Assembly: GCF_000403395.2 (NCBI RefSeq)
Contig: NZ_KE159674.1
Location: 50,702-114,701 of the forward strand
Direction: 5' to 3'
Length of the DNA stretch: 64,000 bases
From: Anaerotruncus sp. G3(2012)
Lineage (GTDB): Bacteria > Bacillota > Clostridia > Oscillospirales > Ruminococcaceae
Shown here: one piece after another, positions 41,392 through 49,844 of the stretch
Position numbering within the stretch: the first letter of the stretch is position 1
Layout: every line of letters starts with the position of its first letter
The notes under the pieces: generated by a model
Told to the model about the DNA's origin: nothing
Database searches by the model: none
The model's input: only the letters and a program-made list of their open reading frames with translations
Program-made: the position numbers and the translations under genes

Positions 41392-41550
41392 TTATTTGGA
41401 AGTGTTTTGACGGTCAGCTTTGCCGCCCAATCTGGTCAGCAGGGTGACAATCCCGATGATCAGGAGGATCACCGCAAAGATGCCAACCATCCCCAGACCC
41501 ATGATTTCCAGGGAAATCATAAAGTTGGCCATTGCCTGTGCACCAAACAT
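41392..41550 (-). CDS. OadG-like gamma subunit of sodium-pumping decarboxylase
   Basis: A 52-residue protein too short for most gene callers: ATG 41550 behind GGAAGGAGG, one membrane helix MVGIFAVILLIIGIVTLL with a short N-terminal tail rich in Met and a basic C-terminus. Size, topology and position directly downstream of the beta-subunit gene fit OadG/MmdC-type gamma or delta subunits that stabilise the complex. Conserved position is the main evidence. Confidence 0.7.
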   Translation of the reverse strand: MFGAQAMANFMISLEIMGLGMVGIFAVILLIIGIVTLLTRLGGKADRQNTSK

Positions 41551-41568
41551 CCGTTTTTCCCTCCTTCC

Positions 41569-42708
41569 TTATTTCACAAACTGCGGAACCAGATAGAGAA
41601 CGATTCCGCCCGCGATGACGGACCCAATCTGTCCGGAGACGTTTGCGCCGATCGCGTGCATCAGCAGGTGGTTCTGGTTATCCTCTTTCAACGCCATCTT
41701 TTGGATCACACGTGCGGACATTGGGAAAGCCGAGATACCGGCTGCGCCGATCATCGGGTTGATCTTCTCTTTGAGGAAGAGGTTGAGCAGCTTTGCAAAC
41801 AGGCAGCCGCCGATGCTGTCGAAGATAAATGCGATCAGACCCAGTCCCATGATGAGGAAGGTCTCCCAGGTGACAAACTGTTCTGCCTGCATCGAAAACG
41901 AGATTGTGATGCCAAGCAGCAGGGTAATGATGTTCGCAAACTCGTTTTGAGCGGTTTGGGCGAGTGAGTTAAGCACCCCGCATTCCCGCAGCAGGTTGCC
42001 GAACATCAGGAAACCGACCAGCGAAACCGACATCGGTGCAACCAGCCCCGCAATGATTGTCACAAGGATTGGGAAAAGGATGCGGGTGGTTTTGGTGATG
42101 TTTTTTGGATTGTAGTGCATCCGGATGCAGCGTTCTTTCCGGGTAGTGACCAGCTTGATTGCCATTGGCTGGATGATTGGCACCAACGCCATATAGGAAT
42201 AGGCCGCAACTGCGATAGCACCCATATATTGGGATTTGAAAATCTGCGAAACCATAATCGAAGTGGGGCCATCCGCCGCGCCAATGATGCCGATGCAGGC
42301 CGCGTCTTTGAGGTCAAAGCCGAAGAGCGCCGCCAGAGAAATCGTGAAAAAGATGCCGAACTGTGCCGCTGCGCCGAATACCATCATCTTTGGATTGGAA
42401 AGCAGGGGGCCGAAGTCGATCATTGCGCCAATGCCGATAAACAGCAGGATCGGGAGCGCTTCGGACGCCTCAATGGTGGTCTGGAACAGCCATTGGATGA
42501 TCCCCTGCGCCTCAATCCCACCCTGTAAAACCTGATCGAGTACGCCGGTCAGCGGCAGGTTCACCAAAATGGCGCCGAAGCCCATCGGCATGAGCAGCGC
42601 GGGTTCAAACTCTTTGGCAATCGCCAGATAGATCAGAAGCCCGCCGATACCATACATGACGATCTGCTGCCAGGTGACCGACATGATTCCGGATAGTAAG
42701 AAATCCAT
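41569..42708 (-). CDS. Sodium ion-translocating decarboxylase beta subunit (OadB/GcdB/MmdB)
   Basis: Start at ATG 42708 with GAAAGGGG upstream; the longer frame covers an attenuator leader. 379 residues, about nine membrane helices. Key motifs GIGAMIDFGPLLSNP (with the Na+-binding aspartate), IGIIGAADGPTSI and the C-terminal GANVSGQIGSVIAGG are clear. This subunit couples decarboxylation of carboxybiotin to Na+ export. The alpha (carboxyltransferase) and biotin carrier genes are absent from the window, so they must be elsewhere. Substrate could be oxaloacetate, methylmalonyl-CoA or glutaconyl-CoA; the latter two fit butyrate or propionate fermenters. Confidence 0.88.
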   Translation of the reverse strand: MDFLLSGIMSVTWQQIVMYGIGGLLIYLAIAKEFEPALLMPMGFGAILVNLPLTGVLDQVLQGGIEAQGIIQWLFQTTIEASEALPILLFIGIGAMIDFGPLLSNPKMMVFGAAAQFGIFFTISLAALFGFDLKDAACIGIIGAADGPTSIMVSQIFKSQYMGAIAVAAYSYMALVPIIQPMAIKLVTTRKERCIRMHYNPKNITKTTRILFPILVTIIAGLVAPMSVSLVGFLMFGNLLRECGVLNSLAQTAQNEFANIITLLLGITISFSMQAEQFVTWETFLIMGLGLIAFIFDSIGGCLFAKLLNLFLKEKINPMIGAAGISAFPMSARVIQKMALKEDNQNHLLMHAIGANVSGQIGSVIAGGIVLYLVPQFVK

Positions 42709-42833
42709 TTGATTTTCCCCTTTCAACTTGACTGGATTGTTTGCCTCTATTGAGCGTGGGAATGCTGAACAGGAACCGCCGGAGATTCCTGCTGTTTCCC
42801 CTCTTGTAAAAGGATGCCCAGTTTTTTTCGCGA

Positions 42834-42875
42834 TAGAAAAAGACCTGCGTTCCACTTCAATGAAACACAGGTCTT
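42834..42875 (-). terminator. Attenuator-type terminator in decarboxylase leader
   Basis: On the minus strand AAGACCTG and CAGGTCTT pair around 20 nt and are followed by TTTTCT. It stands about 110 nt after the promoter and 125 nt before the start codon of the beta subunit, so transcription must pass it. Confidence 0.75.
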
Positions 42876-42981
42876 GCCATTTCAAGTTAAACCATGGCCC
42901 ATCAGAGCCAATGCTGTTGATTTAACTGCACACAGCTAAGGTGTGCCGACTACTCCCCCGGACTATCCAGTTCACTTTGAC
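42876..42981 (-). ncRNA. Candidate riboswitch or other cis-acting leader RNA
   Basis: Between the TSS region and the attenuator the leader contains GCACAC/GTGTGC (perfect 6-bp stem), GTTAAA/TTTAAC closing a larger loop, and the purine motif GGGGGAGTAGTCGG. Promoter, structured region and terminator in a row is the layout of a transcription-attenuating riboswitch. The class was not recognised; GGGGAGTAG recalls the yybP-ykoY motif but the downstream CCGAA part is missing. Confidence 0.5.
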
Positions 42982-42987
42982 GCTCCT

Positions 42988-43016
42988 ACTATAGCATACT
43001 ACCAAAAAGCTGTCAA
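42988..43016 (-). promoter_or_regulatory. Sigma70 promoter of decarboxylase operon
   Basis: On the minus strand TTGACA (43016-43011) and TATAGT (42993-42988) with 17-bp spacing, nearly consensus. The start codon of the beta subunit is about 280 bp away. Confidence 0.8.
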
Positions 43017-43046
43017 TCTTTTCAAGCCAGTTTCCTGAATTTTTCT

Positions 43047-43727
43047 TCAAAGGCCGATAACAGACGGAAACTCAGAGAGATGTGAGATAGAAAAATCGCA
43101 GTCGGAAGTGGGCGTCCCTCCATCTGGGCAATACCAGCAGGTCGTGATTCCCGCTGCCCGTCCGCCCCGCATGTCAGAACTGAGGGAATCCCCAAGCAGA
43201 ATCACCCGCTCCCGAGGCGGGTTTCCGATCCTGCGCAGCACTTCATCGAAGTATTCCCGCCGAGGCTTGGAATACCCGATCTCCTGCGAAACGAACATCT
43301 CGCGGATATAGGGCCGCAGTTCGGAACGGTTGAACCGGTTGGTCTGGATTTCCAGGATGCCGTTGGTGACGATGTAGAGCGGCAGGGATTCGGACAGGAT
43401 GCGGCAGAGGGAGAGCGCCCCGTCCCGCAGAAAGGCCCCTTCTCCGAGTGCCCGGCTGTAATCCCGGTTGAGTGCGTCCGGATCGAGCGGTAGTCCAAGC
43501 GCGTGGGAAAGCTCGGCGAACCGTTCTATCCGCAGTTCCGACTGGGTGATCTCTCCCTGCTCAAGCCGCTTCCACTGCGCAAGGTTGATTCGGGAATACA
43601 GTGGGACGACTGCATCTGCATCCGGAATCCGGTGCAGCTCACAGAGACGGCGTATCGCGGCATCTTCCGCCCTTCGAAAGTCGAAGAGGGTATCATCCGC
43701 ATCCATCAGGATGACACGGTAGTTCAT
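43047..43727 (-). CDS. HAD-superfamily YjjG-type nucleotidase
   Basis: 226 residues. The nucleophile motif DADDTLFDF (catalytic Asp and acid/base Asp), IVTNG (motif II), the lysine of GYSKPRREYF and GDSLSSDMRGG (motif IV) give a complete HAD site with a four-helix cap, as in the pyrimidine 5'-nucleotidase YjjG. It would dephosphorylate nucleotides, particularly non-canonical ones, or other phosphate esters. Its start overlaps the symporter gene stop by ATGA, although the two functions are not obviously linked. Confidence 0.82.
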   Translation of the reverse strand: MNYRVILMDADDTLFDFRRAEDAAIRRLCELHRIPDADAVVPLYSRINLAQWKRLEQGEITQSELRIERFAELSHALGLPLDPDALNRDYSRALGEGAFLRDGALSLCRILSESLPLYIVTNGILEIQTNRFNRSELRPYIREMFVSQEIGYSKPRREYFDEVLRRIGNPPRERVILLGDSLSSDMRGGRAAGITTCWYCPDGGTPTSDCDFSISHLSEFPSVIGL

Positions 43728-45190
43728 TTGGACAGCTCCTTTTCTTTTTCAAACAGCCTCCAAGAGCGGGGCGAAGGTTCTGGGCCGGGATTCCACTGCC
43801 CGACGTGCTTGGCATGGCGGCGTTGGGAGACTCGCCGGACATAATCGCGGGTAATCGCGAATACCTGGTTGGAGAGGAAGAGAACCGCGATCAGGTTTGG
43901 AATGGCCATCAGCCCGTTGAAAGTATCTGAGAGACTCCAGACCAATTCGAGATGTCCGACACAGCCCACAGCGGTCATCCCGATAAACAGCAGCTGATAG
44001 ATGCCGACCAGTTTTCTGCCGAACAGGTATTCAACCACCCGTTCGCCGTAGTAGGACCAGCCAAGGATCGAGGAAAATGCAAAAAATGCAATCGCTATGG
44101 CAACAAACAATCCTCCTGCCCGTCCGAATGCTCCTTCAAATGCTTCAATCGACATTCCTGCACCTTCCGCGCCGGAAAGATGCGTGCCCGAAACGATGAT
44201 TGCGAGAGCGGTGATCGTACACATAACGATCGTGTCGGCAAACACTTCAAAGATCCCCCACATCCCCTGACGCACCGGCTCTTTCACATTGGAGGCCGAG
44301 TTGACGATGACTGAGCTGCCCAATCCCGCTTCGTTGGAAAAGATCCCGCGCGCCACTCCATACCGGACAGCGCGCATCATCGCATAGCCGCCTGCACCAC
44401 CGCCTACTGCCCGCAGGCTAAATGCCTCCTGAAAGATTGCGGAGAATGCATCGGGAAGCCGGTCTCGATGCAGCCAGAGAATCGCCGCTGCGCCCGCGGT
44501 GTATACAACTGCCATCAGCGGGACGCACCGTTCGGCAACCGATGCGATCCGTTTGATCCCGCCGAGTACGACCAGTCCACAGAGCAGGGCGACAACGATG
44601 CCGGTCGAAAGGGGAGCGATCCGTAAAGCGGACTCGAGTGCACCAGCGATCGAATTGGCTTGAGTCATATTTCCGATTCCAAAGGCAGCGAACATACAGA
44701 AGAGTGCGAACAACACAGCCAGCCATCGGCAGCCCAATCCACGCTCGATATAGACCATTGGACCGCCGACCCAGGCACCTCGTTCATCCCGGTAGCGGTA
44801 GTGGTTTCCGAGGACGTTTTCGGCGTATTTGGTCATCATTCCAAAGAATGCGGAAACCCACATCCAGAAGATGGATCCCACGCCGCCTGCGGCGATCGCG
44901 GTTGCGACCCCGACAATGTTTCCGGTGCCGAGCGTCCCGGCAAGTGCGGTCGAAAGCGCCTGAAATTGTGAAATCGAGTGAGGGTCCCGCTTGTCATGCA
45001 CCTCTTGGTCAAGAAAAATTGCGACAAGCGTTTCCCGCAGCAGCAATCCAAAATGCCGTATCTGAAAAAAACCGGTGCCGGAGGTGAAATAAATCCCAAC
45101 CAGCAGCATAAACCCGACCATCGCCGGCCCCCAGACAAGGCCGCTCAACAGGCTGTTCAGGTCAGTAAGTGTCCGAAAAAATCCCTCCAT
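43724..45190 (-). CDS. AGCS-family sodium:alanine/glycine symporter
   Basis: 488 residues with about eleven membrane helices. The AGCS signature is clear: TALAGTLGTGNIVGVATAIA, KYAENVLGNHYRYRDERG, and IFSNEAGLGSSVIVNSAS. These proteins import alanine, glycine or glutamine with Na+. The sodium gradient could come from the decarboxylase pump encoded nearby. Upstream lies a long gene-free region; the ATG follows AAGGAGAC. Confidence 0.9.
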   Translation of the reverse strand: MEGFFRTLTDLNSLLSGLVWGPAMVGFMLLVGIYFTSGTGFFQIRHFGLLLRETLVAIFLDQEVHDKRDPHSISQFQALSTALAGTLGTGNIVGVATAIAAGGVGSIFWMWVSAFFGMMTKYAENVLGNHYRYRDERGAWVGGPMVYIERGLGCRWLAVLFALFCMFAAFGIGNMTQANSIAGALESALRIAPLSTGIVVALLCGLVVLGGIKRIASVAERCVPLMAVVYTAGAAAILWLHRDRLPDAFSAIFQEAFSLRAVGGGAGGYAMMRAVRYGVARGIFSNEAGLGSSVIVNSASNVKEPVRQGMWGIFEVFADTIVMCTITALAIIVSGTHLSGAEGAGMSIEAFEGAFGRAGGLFVAIAIAFFAFSSILGWSYYGERVVEYLFGRKLVGIYQLLFIGMTAVGCVGHLELVWSLSDTFNGLMAIPNLIAVLFLSNQVFAITRDYVRRVSQRRHAKHVGQWNPGPEPSPRSWRLFEKEKELSK

Positions 45191-45585
45191 TAACCAGTCT
45201 CCTTCGATATCAAAATCATACCATCCACCTCCCGGAAAGTCAATCGGAAAGGCGCTTGGAAACGAGTTCGAGCGCTCTGTGATACGGTGGGTGAAGGGGG
45301 CGGCGCATTCCTACGGAAGTTCCTACCGCTGTTAAGCAACCCTCTGCGATCGTACTGTCGCAGACTGACGATGATTCTTTTCAGCGTTTCTGATGATAGG
45401 ATGATAGGCTATTTATATGCAGAGAATGGAGATAGCCATGACATCTTTTATTAGCTATACTACGAAATAGATAATCTAGGCCCTGTCTGAACTCTTATGG
45501 TTTATCCGATCGGCAATCGACACAGAGGAAAATCCCATATCAATTCAAAGTGAAATGTGCGCTGTCTTTTTTTGATAGAAATTAC
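45191..45585. other. 395-bp gene-free stretch
   Basis: No gene or RNA recognised. It holds a small hairpin-like GCGCT/AGCGC pair (about 45252-45275) and a block starting GGCCCTGTCTGAAC (about 45479) that looks like an end of a decayed insertion element, though no partner or transposase was found. Confidence 0.35.
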
Positions 45586-45614
45586 TTGACAAACTATATT
45601 ATACATCATATAAT
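45586..45614 (+). promoter_or_regulatory. Consensus sigma70 promoter of first PadR operon
   Basis: TTGACA (45586-45591) and TATAAT (45609-45614) with exactly 17-bp spacing, a perfect consensus promoter and thus likely kept in check by a repressor. Confidence 0.85.
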
Positions 45615-45631
45615 ATAGGTAAAGACAATGC

Positions 45632-45644
45632 TATACATTGTATA
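45632..45644 (+). promoter_or_regulatory. PadR-type operator palindrome
   Basis: TATACA-T-TGTATA is a perfect palindrome 11 bp before the GGAG site and just downstream of the transcription start, suitable for repression by the PadR protein encoded next. A less perfect copy ATTATA-TATAAT overlaps the -10 box. Confidence 0.65.
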
Positions 45645-45667
45645 ATATTATTTATAGGAGTGGTTGC

Positions 45668-45994
45668 ATGGTTTTTCAGCTTGGCTCGGCATTGCTCGAT
45701 GCCTGCGTACTTGCAACGCTCAACCGGGGAGATGCTTACGGCTATGTCCTGACCCAGACAGTCAAATCGGTTGTCGAGGTTTCGGAGTCGACGCTCTATC
45801 CGGTTTTGCGCAGGCTGCAAAAGGACGGTGCGCTGACCGTTTATGATGAACCGTTCAATGGGCGGAACAGGCGATACTACCGCCTGACCGACATTGGCAG
45901 GGAACGATTGGCGCGGTATGTTTCGGAATGGGAAACATTCCAGGAGGGCGTGGACAAACTGCTTTTAGGGGGTATCGGGGATGACCAGGAATGA
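45668..45994 (+). CDS. PadR-family transcriptional regulator
   Basis: Start at ATG 45668 with TAGGAG upstream. 108 residues: winged helix with GDAYGYVLTQTVKSVVEVSE, STLYPVLRRLQKDGALTVYD and RRYYRLTDIGRERLARYVSE, the PadR pattern, followed by a dimerisation helix. It overlaps the next gene, encoding a HAAS/DUF1700 membrane protein, by 14 bp; this pairing is common in Firmicutes and the PadR protein usually represses its own operon. Confidence 0.88.
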   Translation: MVFQLGSALLDACVLATLNRGDAYGYVLTQTVKSVVEVSESTLYPVLRRLQKDGALTVYDEPFNGRNRRYYRLTDIGRERLARYVSEWETFQEGVDKLLLGGIGDDQE

Positions 45995-46562
45995 ATTTAT
46001 GTTTCAGCTGCGCACCAAGCTCAAACGGCTGCCGCAGAGCGACGCGGAGGATGCGGTCGCCTATTATCAGGGCTACTTTGACGACGCCGGCCCGGAAAAC
46101 GAACAGGAGGTGATCAAGGAGCTGGGGTCCCCGTCCGAGGTAGCGGGCAAGATCATCCGGGAGTTTGCGTTCAAACAGCTCGAAAACCAGCCGGACAGCA
46201 AAAAAGGAATGGGGCCCATCGGCTGGGTGGTGCTGATCGTCCTTGCGTCGCCAATCGCCCTGCCGGTTGGGATCGCGATCCTGGCTGTATTTTTCGCGGT
46301 TATTGTCTCGGTGCTTGGGATTCTCCTTGGGTTGGGGGCCGCCGGGCTGGTGGCCGCGGCAGTGGGTATATTTTCCGCGGTCGTGGGGATGACGAGCCTT
46401 GTATCCGACCCGGCCAGCACGCTTTATTATGTGGGCAGGGGGATGATTGCGCTGGGTTTCGGCGCGGCAATCCTCTGGGTGGCCTGCTGGCTGGCACGTA
46501 TGGCGGTAGTCGGGATTTCCCGCCTGACGGCAAAATGGATGAAACGGAGGTCTGACAAATGA
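45981..46562 (+). CDS. HAAS/DUF1700 membrane protein
   Basis: 193 residues. The cytoplasmic N-terminal 65 residues (RNEFMFQLRTKLKRLPQSDA, DAVAYYQGYFDDAGPENEQE) are the HAAS domain, a short helical module thought to bind PadR-type regulators. Then come two to three membrane regions (about 78-185) in a low-complexity Gly/Ala/Val helix stretch. The next gene overlaps by 4 bp (ATGA). Acts probably as membrane sensor or transducer of the PadR system. Confidence 0.83.
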   Translation: MTRNEFMFQLRTKLKRLPQSDAEDAVAYYQGYFDDAGPENEQEVIKELGSPSEVAGKIIREFAFKQLENQPDSKKGMGPIGWVVLIVLASPIALPVGIAILAVFFAVIVSVLGILLGLGAAGLVAAAVGIFSAVVGMTSLVSDPASTLYYVGRGMIALGFGAAILWVACWLARMAVVGISRLTAKWMKRRSDK

Positions 46563-47464
46563 AAAAGTCGGTAAAAGTATTTTGGAGCATGTGCTGTGCG
46601 CTGGTGGTGATGGGCGGCGTTTTTACACTGGCGGGGATCCTGCTGGGGATGGACGTTCGCGCAGTTTCCGAGACGTTCCATATTGATGAACAGAACCTGG
46701 AAGCGTTCCAGGAGATCGACATCGCGGTGATAACGGCGGATATTGAGGTTGTCTATTCCGACCACTACGGGCTGAAAGCCGACCTGAAGGGGAAAGGGCG
46801 CGGCAGCGCGGCCAGGACATCGTGGTCTGTGTCGGGCGGAGAGCTGAAGCTGAAAGAAAAAGATAGAAAGACCGGGTTCAAAGATTTCATGGGTGCCGTT
46901 ACAAACCAGAAGATGGACTGGGAAGGGAAAGTGACCGTCTATCTGCCGCAGGGCGCCGCGCTCGAACAGGCTGTTTTTTCGGTGGTCGATGGGGATATGA
47001 ATGCAGAGAAGCTGGAGGCGGGGAAGTTTTCCCATGCGTCTGTTTCGGGAGACCTGCATCTGAAAAACTGCCGGTTCGATTCCTTTGAATTTAATACGGT
47101 CAGCGGGAGGGCCGACGTGGAGGACTCGAACCTCGGGTATGCCGAGATTGCAGGGGTTTCCAGCGATTTGAACCTGCTGCGGGTGACAACGTCAGAGCTG
47201 TCCTGCGATGCGGTTGACGGGGACCTGAAGTTTGTGGGGAAACCGCTCGGGAAAACGAGCATCACCTCGATGTCCGGGGATGTGATATTTGAAATTGACG
47301 GGCAGCGGCAGGACTATGAGATTGAACAGGCGGCTTCGTGGGAGGGGCTGTCACGGGTGAAGATCATCGACGGGTCAGGCGGCGAGGAGCAGAGCCAACC
47401 CGGCAAGCCCAACCGGATCGAAATTTCGGCAATGAGCGGGGAGGCTGTGATTACATTCCGGTAA
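46559..47464 (+). CDS. DUF4097-family membrane-anchored beta-helix protein
   Basis: 301 residues: an N-terminal signal/anchor (VFWSMCCALVVMGGVFTLAG) then repeating short beta-strands (EIDIAVITADIEVVYSD, FSHASVSGDLHLKNC, FNTVSGRADVEDSN, SITSMSGDVIFEI) that form a DUF4097-type right-handed beta-solenoid outside the membrane. DUF4097 proteins occur with PadR and HAAS genes and are probably envelope-stress sensors or adhesins. Third gene of the operon. Confidence 0.8.
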   Translation: MKKSVKVFWSMCCALVVMGGVFTLAGILLGMDVRAVSETFHIDEQNLEAFQEIDIAVITADIEVVYSDHYGLKADLKGKGRGSAARTSWSVSGGELKLKEKDRKTGFKDFMGAVTNQKMDWEGKVTVYLPQGAALEQAVFSVVDGDMNAEKLEAGKFSHASVSGDLHLKNCRFDSFEFNTVSGRADVEDSNLGYAEIAGVSSDLNLLRVTTSELSCDAVDGDLKFVGKPLGKTSITSMSGDVIFEIDGQRQDYEIEQAASWEGLSRVKIIDGSGGEEQSQPGKPNRIEISAMSGEAVITFR

Positions 47465-47482
47465 TTTGTTCACAAATTATAC

Positions 47483-47511
47483 TTGATTTTCCCAACAGGT
47501 TGTATTATAGT
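47483..47511 (+). promoter_or_regulatory. Sigma70 promoter of htpG
   Basis: TTGATT (47483-47488) and TATAGT (47506-47511) with 17-bp spacing, immediately before a CIRCE operator. Confidence 0.75.
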
Positions 47512-47515
47512 GTAG

Positions 47516-47542
47516 TTAGCACTCGAAATAAATGAGTGCTAA
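47516..47542 (+). promoter_or_regulatory. CIRCE element (HrcA operator)
   Basis: TTAGCACTC-N9-GAGTGCTAA matches the CIRCE inverted repeat at all positions. It covers the transcription start of htpG, so HrcA should repress the gene until heat or misfolded proteins relieve it. Confidence 0.95.
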
Positions 47543-47587
47543 CTATTTTGTTTTTTAAAACATTGAGAATAAAGGATGGATTGTTTT

Positions 47588-49486
47588 ATGCAGACAAAAC
47601 AGTTTCAGGCGGAATCCAAACGCCTGCTCGACCTGATGATCAACTCGATTTATACCCATCGGGAAATCTTCCTGCGCGAGCTGATCTCCAACGCTTCTGA
47701 CGCGATTGACAAGCTCTACTATCATTCGCTGTCGGATGGTACAACTGGCCTCTCCCGCGCGGACTTTGCGATCAACCTTGTGGTGGACAAGGATGCCCGC
47801 ACCCTGAAGATCACCGACAACGGCTGCGGAATGACCGCTGAGGAGCTGGAGAGCAATCTCGGCACCATTGCCAAGAGTGGTTCGCTGGCGTTCAAGCAGG
47901 AGAACGAGAAAAACGATGAGATCGACGTAATCGGGCAGTTCGGCGTCGGGTTTTATTCGGCGTTTATGGTCGCATCCTGTGTCACCGTGGTGAGCAAGCC
48001 GTTTGGTTCGGAACAGGCGTTCCGCTGGCAGTCGTACGGCGCGGATGGCTACACGATCGAGGAATGTGAGAAGGAAGGGCATGGCACCGAGATTACGCTG
48101 GTCATCAAGGAGAACGAGGGCGAGGAGAGCTATGACGAGTTCCTCGAGCCGCATCGGATTTCGGGCATCGTGAAAAAATACTCCGACTATATCCGCTACC
48201 CGATTCGGATGGATATGCCTGCAACCCGCGTCAAGGAGGGCAGCCCGGAGGACAAGCCCGAGTATGAACAGTATACGGTGAACGAGACGCTTAACAGCAT
48301 GGTGCCGATTTGGAAGAAGAGCAAATCCGAGGTCACCGATGAGGATTACAACAATTTCTATAAGGACAAATTCTTTGATTATCAGGACCCGGTGCGGGTG
48401 ATCCACAGCAGCACCGAGGGCGCAGCGACCTATAACGCACTGCTGTTCATCCCGGCCCGCGCGCCTTATAACTACTACAGCCGCGAGTATGAAAAAGGGC
48501 TCCAGCTCTATGCCTCCGGCGTGCTGATTATGGAGAAGTGCGCGGACCTGCTGCCCGACTGTTTCAGCTTTGTGAAGGGTTTGGTTGATTCGCAGGATCT
48601 GAGCCTCAACATCTCCCGTGAGATGCTCCAGCACGACCGTCAGCTCAAGATCATTGCGGGGCGTCTGGAAAAGAAAATCCACTCCGAACTGCTCACGATG
48701 CTTAACAATGAGCGGGAAAAATACGAGGAACTGTTCAAAAATTTTGGTCTGCAGCTCAAATATGGCGTCTATAACGAGTTCGGCGCGAAGAAGGACCTGC
48801 TTTCCGACCTTCTGCTCTTCTGTTCGAGCAAGGAGAAAAAGCTGGTTTCACTCTCCGAGTATACCGACCGGATGGGCGAGGGACAGAAGTACATCTATTA
48901 TGCCTGCGGCGAAACAGTGGAAAGAATCGACCGCCTGCCCCAGACCGAGCGGATCAAGGACAACGGCTTTGAAATCCTCTACTTGACCGATGATGTGGAC
49001 GAGTTTGCGCTCAAGATGTTGCGGGAATTTGGCGGCAAGGAGTTTCGCTCGGTTTCAGACAGTGATCTCGGGCTGGAGAACGAGCAGGAGAAAGAGGAGA
49101 CCAAAAAGCAGAATGAGGACAACAAAGAGCTGCTTGACTTCCTCAAGGAGTCGCTCGACGGTAAGGTGAAGGAGGTCCGGGTTTCGGACCGGCTCAAGTC
49201 CCATCCGGTCTGCCTGAGCAGCGGCGGGGAGATCACCCTTGAGATGGAGAAGGTACTCAACTCGATGCCCGGGTCGGAAGGACAGGTCAAGGCAGACCGT
49301 GTCCTGGAGCTGAACCCGTCCCACCCAGTGTTTACGACCCTCCAGAAGCTCTATGCCGAGGATAAGGATAGGGTGAAGGCATATGCGGGTCTGCTTTATG
49401 CACAGGCAGTGTTGATTGAGGGGATGTCGCTCGAAGATCCGGTTGCATTTTCTAATGCAGTTTGTGACCTGATGTCCAAAGAATAA
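47588..49486 (+). CDS. htpG: Molecular chaperone HtpG (Hsp90)
   Basis: Start at ATG 47588 (AAAGGA upstream); the earlier in-frame start has no site. 632 residues. N-terminal GHKL ATPase motifs: [32 protein letters not shown] and [12 protein letters not shown]. Middle domain with RGVVDS-like [18 protein letters not shown], catalytic arginine included, and a C-terminal dimerisation domain. ATP-driven clamp that helps late folding of client proteins. Controlled by CIRCE, a terminator follows. Confidence 0.95.
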   Translation: MQTKQFQAESKRLLDLMINSIYTHREIFLRELISNASDAIDKLYYHSLSDGTTGLSRADFAINLVVDKDARTLKITDNGCGMTAEELESNLGTIAKSGSLAFKQENEKNDEIDVIGQFGVGFYSAFMVASCVTVVSKPFGSEQAFRWQSYGADGYTIEECEKEGHGTEITLVIKENEGEESYDEFLEPHRISGIVKKYSDYIRYPIRMDMPATRVKEGSPEDKPEYEQYTVNETLNSMVPIWKKSKSEVTDEDYNNFYKDKFFDYQDPVRVIHSSTEGAATYNALLFIPARAPYNYYSREYEKGLQLYASGVLIMEKCADLLPDCFSFVKGLVDSQDLSLNISREMLQHDRQLKIIAGRLEKKIHSELLTMLNNEREKYEELFKNFGLQLKYGVYNEFGAKKDLLSDLLLFCSSKEKKLVSLSEYTDRMGEGQKYIYYACGETVERIDRLPQTERIKDNGFEILYLTDDVDEFALKMLREFGGKEFRSVSDSDLGLENEQEKEETKKQNEDNKELLDFLKESLDGKVKEVRVSDRLKSHPVCLSSGGEITLEMEKVLNSMPGSEGQVKADRVLELNPSHPVFTTLQKLYAEDKDRVKAYAGLLYAQAVLIEGMSLEDPVAFSNAVCDLMSKE

Positions 49487-49497
49487 CAGGATATTTT

Positions 49498-49551
49498 GGG
49501 TCGGCAGATGGTCCCTGGGATAAAAGTGGACTATTTGTCGGCCCTCTTTTT
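49498..49551 (+). terminator. Intrinsic terminator after htpG
   Basis: GGGTCGGCAGATGGTCC pairs along 17 positions (with G-T wobbles) with GGACTATTTGTCGGCCC and is followed by TCTTTTT. The following 290 bp up to the signalling operon are AT-rich without a recognisable gene. Confidence 0.82.
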
Positions 49552-49844
49552 GTGGAATATCACCTTTTTTATCATTTGCTGCAAAGAATCTGTGTCGACT
49601 GCTTGCAGGAACTGCATATTTTGTGGTATCTTAATACATGGGTACGTGGGATTGTGGCTACCCTGCGCCTGATGTTTTTAAAAAAATAATTGTTTTTAAA
49701 ATATTTTATAAGTATTGGAAGTTGGGCAGCGGATTTCAGGTATTCCCCAAAAGGGCAACAGCGCAATAGCAATGTATGGTTCATCCAAATTGGTTTTCGT
49801 TTCGTTCCAGTTTATATTTTGATATAGAAGGAAGGGAATCCCAT

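Noticed and set aside
42876-42981. yybP-ykoY (manganese) riboswitch assignment for the decarboxylase leader
   Set aside because: Only GGGGAGTAG and TCAACA fragments match; the conserved downstream CCGAA segment was not found, and the gene type is unusual for it.
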